Notes under the pieces: generated by a model
The model's input: the letters and a program-made list of their open reading frames with translations, nothing else
The model's database searches: none
What the model was told of the DNA's origin: nothing
DNA from: DATAEK01 sp036258055
GTDB taxonomy: Bacteria > Acidobacteriota > Vicinamibacteria > Vicinamibacterales > 2-12-FULL-66-21
Direction of reading: 5' to 3'
Assembly: GCA_036258055.1 (NCBI GenBank)
Contig: DATAEK010000011.1
Coordinates: forward strand, 1-13,065
Length of the DNA: 13,065 nt
Shown: piece by piece, positions 7,861 through 13,065 of the stretch
How positions within the stretch are numbered: the stretch's first letter is position 1
How the letters are laid out: every line of letters begins with the position of its first letter
Program-made: the position numbers and the translations under genes

Positions 7861-7866
7861 GGAGAG
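7861..7866 (+). promoter_or_regulatory. Ribosome binding site deciding ATG 7873 over GTG 7870
   Basis: GGAGAG ends six bases before the ATG at 7873 but only three before the in-frame GTG at 7870. Normal spacing favours the ATG, which removes one residue from the longest reading. Confidence 0.65.
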
Positions 7867-7872
7867 TCTGTG

Positions 7873-10611
7873 ATGCGAGACCACGCACTTCGCGTGCGCT
7901 GGCGTGGTGCGCTGACGATCGGATTGTCGATTCTGATCGGCAGCCCGTGGACTCGTGTGCCGACGACCCAGGCCGCCGCGATCCACCGTCAGCAACAGGA
8001 TCCCCGCCTCGACGAGGCCGCGCGATTGATCGAGGAGGCGCAGGCACTGCGGAAGGACGGAAAGCTGCGCGACGGTGTCGCGGCCGCGGAGAAGGCGGTC
8101 GCGCTGGTTGAACAAGTCAGGGGCGCCGACCATCTCGACACGGCAACGGTCCTCATGGAGCTCGGCGGTCTGCAGTTCGCTGGCGCCAGCTACGCCTCCG
8201 CGGCGCGCTCGTTCGAGCGGGCGTTGGCGATTCGCGAGAAGGCGCTGCCTTCGGATGATCCGGCCGTCGCCGCCTCGTTGAACGGGCTTGCGAATGCCTA
8301 TCGAGGGGTCGGGGAAGCCGCGAAAGCGCTGCCCTTGTTCGAGCGTTCGCTCGAGATCCAGCGCAAGCGGCTGGGTGAGGACAACCCGGCAACTTTTGTG
8401 GCGATGCACAACCTTGGCGACTTCTATGCGTCGCTCGGCGACTACGTCCACGCGCAGCCGCTCGTGGAGCGATCTGTGGCGCTTGCCGAGAAGACGCTCA
8501 AACCCGAGGATCTCGACCTCGCGATCTTTCTGAACACCCTGGGACGTCTCTACATGAGCATGGGGCAATTCGAGAGAGCCGAGGTCCCGTTGACGCGAAG
8601 CCTGGCGATTCGCGAAAAGGTATTGAAGCCCGACCATCCCGACATCGCCCGAATACTCGGAGTTCTGGGCGCGATGTATCAGGAGCGCGCCGACCTCGCG
8701 CGCGCAGAAGCGAATCACCGGCGCGCGCTTGGCATCTACGAACGCAGCCTTCCGCCGAACGATGCGCGCATCGCATCGACGCTTCACAACCTGGGCGTTC
8801 TGTGCGGACTGAAACGCGACTACGACGAGGGCGAGAAGTACCTCCAGCGGGCGCTGGATATTCGACGAGCCTCACTCGGCAACCGGAACGTCAACGTCGC
8901 CACCACCCTCGAGGCGCTGACGATCATGCACTGGCTGCGGGGCGACGCTGTCAACGCGCTGCGCACCGAGCGCGAGGCCGACGACATCCAGGATCGTCAG
9001 CTCGTCAACATTCTCACGATCGGCTCCGAGCAGCAAAAATTCAGTTTCATGGAAGCGCTGCGCGAGAACACCGACATCACTCTGACGCTGCGCGGCGCCT
9101 TCTCCGATCCGGGCCTCGACGAGCTCGCGGCAACGACGATTCTCCGGCGGAAGGGCCGCGTGCTCGACGCGATGGTCGACACGATGGCCGCGATCCGGCG
9201 CAGCGCGAGCGAGGCCGATCGGGCCGTTCTGACCCAGCTTGCCGACACCCGGTCGGAGCTGGCCCGGCTCTCGCTTCAGCCACCCTATGGCATGCCGCTC
9301 GCCGATCGTCAGCGCCGGCTCGAGACGCTCGACCGCGAGACGCAGACGATCGAGTCGCGCCTCAGTCAGCAGGCGGCCGCGGTTCGCGCCGCGAGCTCGA
9401 CGCTGATGCTGAGCGACGTGACCAGCCGCGTCCCCGACGACAGCATTCTCGTCGAGTTCGTGCAGTACCGTCCGTTCGATCTCCACGTGATCGGCAATGC
9501 GGGCCGCTTCAAAGCGCCCCGCTACATGGCGCTGATCCTTCGACGCGGAGCGCCGCCGTCCTGGATCGACCTGGGCGACACGGATCAGATAGACAAAGCC
9601 ATCGCCGCCTGGCGCATCGCGCTCGGGCATCCCGACCGCACCGATGTGGGCGACCTCGGGCGCCGTGTCGACAAGCTCGTGTTCGAGCCGCTCGATGCCG
9701 CCGTTCGCGGATCGCGGCGGATCCTCGTGGCGCCGGACGGCGCGCTGTCGCTGGTTCCGTTCGGCGCGCTGACCGGGCCCGACGGGAAGTATCGGCTCGA
9801 GGCGTTCGAGATCGTGCTCCTGTCGACCGGACGCGATCTCTTGCGTTTGAATCCGGCGGCGACGTCGAAGACGACGACCGTCATATTCGCCAACCCCGCG
9901 TTCACGTCGGGGGGCGCAGCGGCAACGACCAACGGCTCGTCGGCGGCTGCATTCGAGCCGCTGCCGAGCACGGCGGAAGAGGCTCGCGCCCTCGCCCGCT
10001 TGATACCCAAAGCGGAACTCGTTACCGGTGCCGATGCGTCGGAGGCACGGCTGAAGGCCATGCGAGCGCCAGGACTTCTCCACATCGCGACCCACGGCTT
10101 CTTCTCTGGCTCGGACGATCAGCCTCGCGCCGCTGCGCCGAATCAGAGCGCAACGCCGCCGCAACCATCGGCACGCGCGTCCGACGCGCTGGTGCGATCG
10201 GGGCTCGCGCTGGCCGGCGCGAACGACGCTCGTACGCAATCGACCGACGACGGTCTCCTGACGGCCGTGGAAGCGGCGAGTCTCGATCTGTCGGGCACGG
10301 CGCTCGTCGTGCTGTCTGCCTGCGACACGGGGATGGGCGAAGTGCGAACCGGCGAGGGAGTGCAGGGACTCCGTCGCGCCTTCGCGATGGCCGGCGCCTC
10401 CAGTCAGGTCATGAGCCTCTGGCAGGTCAGCGACGAGGCGACACGGGAGCTGATGGTGGGCTTCTATCGCGCGCTCATCGCCGGCAAGGGCCGAGCGGCG
10501 GCCCTTCGAGAGGTGCAGCTCTCGATGCGCCACCGCGCCGATCGCGCCCATCCGTTCTACTGGGCGGCGTTCGTCTTCGCGGGAGACTGGGGAGCCATCC
10601 GAGGATTGTGA
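7873..10611 (+). CDS. Exported TPR-CHAT protein (caspase-like protease)
   Basis: This 912-residue protein has three parts. An N-terminal signal or anchor (residues 1-35, core GALTIGLSILIG, then AAA) predicts export. Residues 64-357 hold seven TPR units of exactly 42 residues in the kinesin-light-chain-like style, for example FERALAIREKALPSDDP and LTRSLAIREKVLKPDHPDIA. A helical linker (about 360-530) follows. The CHAT domain (about 600-912) contains LVAPDGALSLVPFGAL, the catalytic histidine H741 in LLHIATHGFF, and the catalytic cysteine C817 in VVLSACDTGMG, so both dyad residues are intact. CHAT domains are clan CD (caspase-like) cysteine peptidases, and TPR arrays usually bind a protein partner. 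The domain ends with the typical HPFYWAAFVFAGDW. No CRISPR or partner gene is nearby. The protease's target is unknown, and the export signal places it in the periplasm or outside. It lies 57 nt after the PD40 frame and ends convergent with the M24 gene. Confidence 0.92.
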   Translation: MRDHALRVRWRGALTIGLSILIGSPWTRVPTTQAAAIHRQQQDPRLDEAARLIEEAQALRKDGKLRDGVAAAEKAVALVEQVRGADHLDTATVLMELGGLQFAGASYASAARSFERALAIREKALPSDDPAVAASLNGLANAYRGVGEAAKALPLFERSLEIQRKRLGEDNPATFVAMHNLGDFYASLGDYVHAQPLVERSVALAEKTLKPEDLDLAIFLNTLGRLYMSMGQFERAEVPLTRSLAIREKVLKPDHPDIARILGVLGAMYQERADLARAEANHRRALGIYERSLPPNDARIASTLHNLGVLCGLKRDYDEGEKYLQRALDIRRASLGNRNVNVATTLEALTIMHWLRGDAVNALRTEREADDIQDRQLVNILTIGSEQQKFSFMEALRENTDITLTLRGAFSDPGLDELAATTILRRKGRVLDAMVDTMAAIRRSASEADRAVLTQLADTRSELARLSLQPPYGMPLADRQRRLETLDRETQTIESRLSQQAAAVRAASSTLMLSDVTSRVPDDSILVEFVQYRPFDLHVIGNAGRFKAPRYMALILRRGAPPSWIDLGDTDQIDKAIAAWRIALGHPDRTDVGDLGRRVDKLVFEPLDAAVRGSRRILVAPDGALSLVPFGALTGPDGKYRLEAFEIVLLSTGRDLLRLNPAATSKTTTVIFANPAFTSGGAAATTNGSSAAAFEPLPSTAEEARALARLIPKAELVTGADASEARLKAMRAPGLLHIATHGFFSGSDDQPRAAAPNQSATPPQPSARASDALVRSGLALAGANDARTQSTDDGLLTAVEAASLDLSGTALVVLSACDTGMGEVRTGEGVQGLRRAFAMAGASSQVMSLWQVSDEATRELMVGFYRALIAGKGRAAALREVQLSMRHRADRAHPFYWAAFVFAGDWGAIRGL

Positions 10612-10612
10612 C

Positions 10613-10754
10613 GAGTTCCAGGTTCCCAGTTCTCAGTGCTCGGTTCTGCGTTCTCAGGTTCGCAGGGTTCTCAGCGTCCCAGAACCTCTAAAACAGAAAA
10701 CCCGCGAACCGAGAAGTACGAACCGAGCACTGAGAACTCGGGAACCGAGAACTC
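10613..10754. repeat. Large imperfect inverted repeat between convergent genes
   Basis: The left arm (10613-10666) and right arm (10701-10754) are each 54 bases and are reverse complements apart from scattered mismatches and small shifts. The longest perfect core is AGTTCTCAGTGCTCGGTTC paired with its complement. The left arm and centre contain GTTCTCAG three times (10629, 10650, 10667); the right arm carries the related GTTCTCGG on the other strand. A small hairpin GGTTCT/AGAACC (10666-10671 with 10681-10686) sits in the centre. The element begins two bases after the TPR-CHAT stop. It could act as a bidirectional transcription terminator, a REP-like element or a non-autonomous mobile element. 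No U-run typical of an intrinsic terminator is evident. Confidence 0.85.
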
Positions 10755-10906
10755 TTAGAGGGCGATGCAGCGAGCGGTGCCGTGCAAGCGCTGCGCGCGT
10801 GGTGAACAAGCCGTCAACCGGCAGAATCGCCCCGGCAGCCCGTGCGCAGCACCGCCCGTCGCACGCGGAGGCCTTACCCTAGCATCAATCGCGCGCGCCG
10901 GTCACT
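10755..10906. other. Remaining intergenic sequence, nothing recognisable
   Basis: This is the stretch between the inverted repeat and the M24 stop codon. It is GC-rich. I see no RNA gene, no supported promoter and no convincing reading frame. A 60-codon plus-strand frame starting at 10765 runs into the M24 gene and has no ribosome site or family likeness. Confidence 0.6.
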
Positions 10907-12403
10907 TCAAAACTTCCGCGTCCCGGCGATCGCCGCCGCCGGAATAGGCGGTACCTTCTGCACGACCCCCTTTTCCTGCGCGAGCCGCTCCAAATCGTTC
11001 AGCTCGGCGGGCAGAAAGTCGGTGAAGTTCTCCACGCCGTTGTCGGTGACGACGACCGTGTCTTCGTACCGGAGATAGAGGTTTTCTTCTGGTACGCGCA
11101 GCTGCGGGTCGACGGAGAAGACTTGACCCGGTTTGAGCGGCGCGCCCGCGTAGCGTCCGACGTCGTGCACCGCCATTCCCACGGTGTGCGAGAACACCCC
11201 ACCGCCGGTCTCGACCAGGTTGCGGCACGCCTTCTCGTAGATCGGCTTCGAGAACTTCGTCCGTGCGAACACCGGTTCCATCGCCGCCTTTGCGGCATCC
11301 ATGATCTCGCGCGAGGTCAGGCCTGGCTTGATGCGGGTCATCACGGCGTTGCGGTACTCGAGCACGAACTGGAGCAGCTCGCGCTGCCACGGCGCGTACT
11401 TCCCGTTGACCGGCCAGACCCGTCCGATGTCGCTCGTGTAGTAGCGATAGTCGGGCGCGTAGTCCATCAGCACCAGGTCGCCATCCCTGAGCGTCGAGAT
11501 GTTGCGGAAGTAGTGCATGTTGTTGATGTTGTCGGTGCCGCTCGCGGTGATCGACCGATATCCCTCGAGGCGCGCGTCGTTCAGCAGGAAGACGTAATGC
11601 GCGGCGGCGTCGAGCTGATACTCGGTGACGCCGGGCTCGGTGCTCCTGATTGCCTCCATCAAGCCGAGGCCGGCGATCTGCGACGCCCGCTTGACCATCG
11701 CAATCTCGCGCGGGCTCTTGATGCTGCGCATCTCGTCGAGAATCGGGTTGAGATCGCGCACGTCCGCGCGTGGCTGCCGCGCGCGCAGGAGCTCGACGAA
11801 ACGCCGCTGCCGCGATGAGGTGCCGTCCCAGAAATCGTTGGAACGAGCGGTCTCCGCGGAGAGGAGTTCCCCGCGGCTCTGGCCCTGGTTCTCCGCGGGA
11901 CTGAACTCCGCGTAGATGGCAGGCGGCGCGGCGCCGCGTCCACCGCCCGGACCCTGTCCGCGCTGACCCTGCGCTCCCGCCGTGATGAGCGGCCAGCTGG
12001 TGCCGGACATCTCCGCCAGCGGCTTCACCTCGTCTGCGCCTGAGATCCGTTTCACCAGCTCCACGTCGTCGGCGGACAGCACCCGGCCTTCGGCCGCTTC
12101 GAGCCGCTGGTTGCGCGGCGGCAGGTAGAGCGTCACCTGCTTCGAGCGTCCATCGAGGAGCAGATAGGCGCCGGGCGTTTCGATGCCGGAGAGGTAGTAG
12201 AACGTGTTGTGCTGACGCGGGAGCGTAAAGCCTTCCGTCTGCTGCACACCCTGCACCACGGCCACCGCGTTGTCGCCAATCTTCTGAAAGACCTGGCTAT
12301 GACGCGCCTTGAATTCTTCGGCGGGGAAATCGGTCTGATAGTACTGAGCGGCAACGGTCGAGGGAACGAGCGCGGCGGCGAGGGCGAGAGCAGCAGTTCG
12401 CAT
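10907..12403 (-). CDS. Secreted M24B Xaa-Pro aminopeptidase-like protein
   Basis: The 498-residue product starts at the ATG at 12403 with a signal peptide (MRTAALALAAALVPSTVAAQ). Residues about 25-215 form the aminopeptidase P N-terminal domain (NTFYYLSGIETPGAYLLL). About 235-475 is the pita-bread M24 catalytic domain. The expected metal ligands are D314 (LMDYAPD), D325 (YTSDIGR), H406 (FSHTVGMAVHDVG), D432 (FSVDPQL) and E447 (RYEDTVVVT). The fourth position is usually Glu in PepP-type enzymes (a TxEPG-like motif), and here it is Asp. Aspartate can still bind metal, and I recall DP-containing relatives in this group, so activity is plausible. Such enzymes release N-terminal residues before proline, and a signal peptide implies periplasmic peptide turnover. 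A Gly/Arg/Gln-rich insertion (about residues 143-157) interrupts the N-terminal domain. The protein is longer than the roughly 440 residues of E. coli PepP. Confidence 0.92.
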   Translation of the reverse strand: MRTAALALAAALVPSTVAAQYYQTDFPAEEFKARHSQVFQKIGDNAVAVVQGVQQTEGFTLPRQHNTFYYLSGIETPGAYLLLDGRSKQVTLYLPPRNQRLEAAEGRVLSADDVELVKRISGADEVKPLAEMSGTSWPLITAGAQGQRGQGPGGGRGAAPPAIYAEFSPAENQGQSRGELLSAETARSNDFWDGTSSRQRRFVELLRARQPRADVRDLNPILDEMRSIKSPREIAMVKRASQIAGLGLMEAIRSTEPGVTEYQLDAAAHYVFLLNDARLEGYRSITASGTDNINNMHYFRNISTLRDGDLVLMDYAPDYRYYTSDIGRVWPVNGKYAPWQRELLQFVLEYRNAVMTRIKPGLTSREIMDAAKAAMEPVFARTKFSKPIYEKACRNLVETGGGVFSHTVGMAVHDVGRYAGAPLKPGQVFSVDPQLRVPEENLYLRYEDTVVVTDNGVENFTDFLPAELNDLERLAQEKGVVQKVPPIPAAAIAGTRKF

Positions 12404-12408
12404 GGCGT

Positions 12409-12413
12409 CTCCT
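12409..12413 (-). promoter_or_regulatory. Ribosome binding site deciding the M24 start at 12403
   Basis: AGGAG on the minus strand ends five bases before the ATG at 12403. The open frame extends to 12466, but the extra 21 residues are Arg/Ser/Pro-rich and would place the signal peptide internally. The site and signal peptide both favour 12403. Confidence 0.75.
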
Positions 12414-12436
12414 GAGCCGGGCGACCAGGAGGACGT

Positions 12437-12460
12437 CGATCGCGATGGAGGACGCGATCG
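12437..12460. promoter_or_regulatory. Perfect 8-bp inverted repeat upstream of the M24 gene
   Basis: CGATCGCG and CGCGATCG flank an eight-base centre, 34 to 57 bases upstream of the M24 start codon. It could be an operator or a hairpin in the mRNA leader. The arms are themselves near-palindromic (GCGATCGC-like), a common type of word in GC-rich genomes, so chance is possible. Confidence 0.35.
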
Positions 12461-12537
12461 CATCACGGCCCAATCGCCCGACGCCCGCGATTGTAGGCTG
12501 TCATCGCGTTATGGGGAATCAGTAATATCGATTCTCG

Positions 12538-12569
12538 GCGCCTGCGGCCACCGCCGAGCGCGCAGGCGC
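12538..12569 (-). terminator. GC-rich hairpin downstream of the permease, possible terminator
   Basis: GCGCCTGC (12538-12545) pairs perfectly with GCAGGCGC (12562-12569) across a 16-base loop. It lies about 70 bases past the permease stop codon and upstream of the M24 gene, both on the minus strand. It could end permease transcription or shape the M24 leader. No T-run follows directly, so a classic intrinsic terminator is not supported. Confidence 0.3.
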
Positions 12570-12636
12570 GAGGCGGTAGCGAGCGGGGGTGGGGCCCCGC
12601 GAGCAGTTGATAGATGCTGGCAGAATCGATCAGTTT

Positions 12637-13065
12637 CTATTCTCTGAGCACTCGCGCGGGATCGATTCGTGACGCGCGGCGGGCGGGGATCCAGCCAGCC
12701 AGGGCGCCGCAGCTGGCGAGCACCACGGCAGCGCCGACGAGCGTGACGGGATCGCGCGGCTGCGCCCCGTAGAGCATCGCACTGACGAACGTCGACGCCC
12801 ACAGACTGACCGCGGCTCCGACGCCGACGCCGAGACCGACCAGCAGTCCCACGCGTCCCAGGACGAGGCGGATCACACGCCCGGGTGCGGCGCCGAGCGC
12901 CATCCGTACGCCAATCTCCGAACGCCTTCGACTGATGGCGTACGACGTCACGCCGTAGAGTCCCAGCCCTGCGAGCAGCAGGGCGAGCCCGCCAAAAAAG
13001 GCAGAAAGCATCGCGACCAGCCGATCCTGAATCAGCGACGCATTCACCTGCTCGGCGAGTGGCCG
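12637..13065 (-). CDS. FtsX/MacB-family ABC transporter permease, C-terminal part (ADOP-like; runs off right edge)
   Basis: The minus-strand frame is open from the window edge (PLAEQVNASLIQDRL) to the stop at 12637-12639, giving about 142 C-terminal residues. It shows three hydrophobic segments: AFFGGLALLLAGLGLYGV, then VGLLVGLGVGVGAAVSLW, then LVGAAVVLASCGALAGWIPA. The cytoplasmic loop SYAISRRRSEIGVRMALGA and the end PARRASRIDPARVLRE are hallmarks of the C-terminal FtsX domain. This form is typical of the acidobacterial duplicated orphan permeases (ADOP), which have two FtsX domains and often no adjacent ATPase gene. The visible part cannot prove the full architecture. The family's roles include efflux and lipoprotein or antimicrobial transport, and the substrate here is unknown. 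A GTG at 13047 is internal, not the start. Confidence 0.9.
   Translation of the reverse strand, partial: RPLAEQVNASLIQDRLVAMLSAFFGGLALLLAGLGLYGVTSYAISRRRSEIGVRMALGAAPGRVIRLVLGRVGLLVGLGVGVGAAVSLWASTFVSAMLYGAQPRDPVTLVGAAVVLASCGALAGWIPARRASRIDPARVLRE

Noticed and set aside
8872..10551. Long antisense open frame of 559 codons opposite the TPR-CHAT gene
   Set aside because: It is Arg/Gly/Glu-rich, has no recognisable motif, and is the usual by-product of high GC opposite a strongly supported gene. The same applies to the plus-strand frames 1904-3355 and 8802-10691.
7873..10611. Link between the TPR-CHAT gene and a type III-E CRISPR system
   Set aside because: No CRISPR repeats, Cas7-11-like gene or other Cas gene is in the window, and the protein carries an export signal.
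12404..12466. Upstream extension of the M24 frame
   Set aside because: The added residues have no family likeness and would bury the signal peptide. AGGAG sits correctly before 12403.
13045..13047. GTG as the start of the permease
   Set aside because: Family-like sequence (LAEQVNASL) continues upstream to the window edge, so the GTG is internal and the gene is truncated by the window.

Overview
The window is a high-GC, gene-dense bacterial segment that most resembles an Acidobacteriota genome, probably of the Vicinamibacteria type. That placement is inferred from its protein families: an Oar-like TonB-dependent receptor with an N-terminal carboxypeptidase-regulatory-like domain, a VPS10/Asp-box propeller protein, a PD40 protein of the CehA/McbA metallohydrolase type, and the tail of a MacB/ADOP-type permease. 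No rRNA, tRNA, CRISPR array, transposase, integrase or phage gene is visible.

Layout. Bases 1-1102 (minus) hold the N-terminal part of a TonB-dependent receptor that runs off the left edge. A 160-bp divergent intergenic region carries a good sigma70-like promoter for the receptor and a perfect palindrome that could be an operator. On the plus strand follow a Tat-exported GH31 glycosidase (1263-3560), an exported Asp-box/VPS10-like propeller protein (3629-6826), a shortened PD40 propeller protein (6838-7815) and an exported TPR-CHAT protein (7873-10611). The first three are spaced 68 and 11 nt apart and could form one operon. Between the convergent TPR-CHAT and M24 genes lies a large imperfect inverted repeat (10613-10754). 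On the minus strand come a secreted M24B Xaa-Pro aminopeptidase-like protein (10907-12403), a 233-bp gap with two hairpins, and the C-terminal part of an FtsX/MacB-family permease that runs off the right edge.

How the genes may work together. Every product is predicted to leave the cytoplasm or sit in a membrane: an outer-membrane receptor, a Tat substrate, four signal-peptide proteins and an inner-membrane permease. The divergent receptor/GH31 pair suggests uptake and trimming of an oligosaccharide, but the substrate cannot be read from sequence. The rest looks like envelope protein and peptide processing, and functional links between these genes are speculative.

Most notable observations. 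(1) The PD40 gene appears to have lost its metallohydrolase domain: a CehA/McbA-like C-terminal tail survives just downstream in another reading frame. (2) The TPR-CHAT protease keeps its His/Cys dyad, has seven exact 42-residue TPR units and carries an export signal, so it is unlike the cytoplasmic CRISPR-linked TPR-CHAT enzymes. (3) The 142-bp inverted repeat at the convergent gene junction is built from GTTCTCAG-like units. I did not find a clear new multi-gene system.
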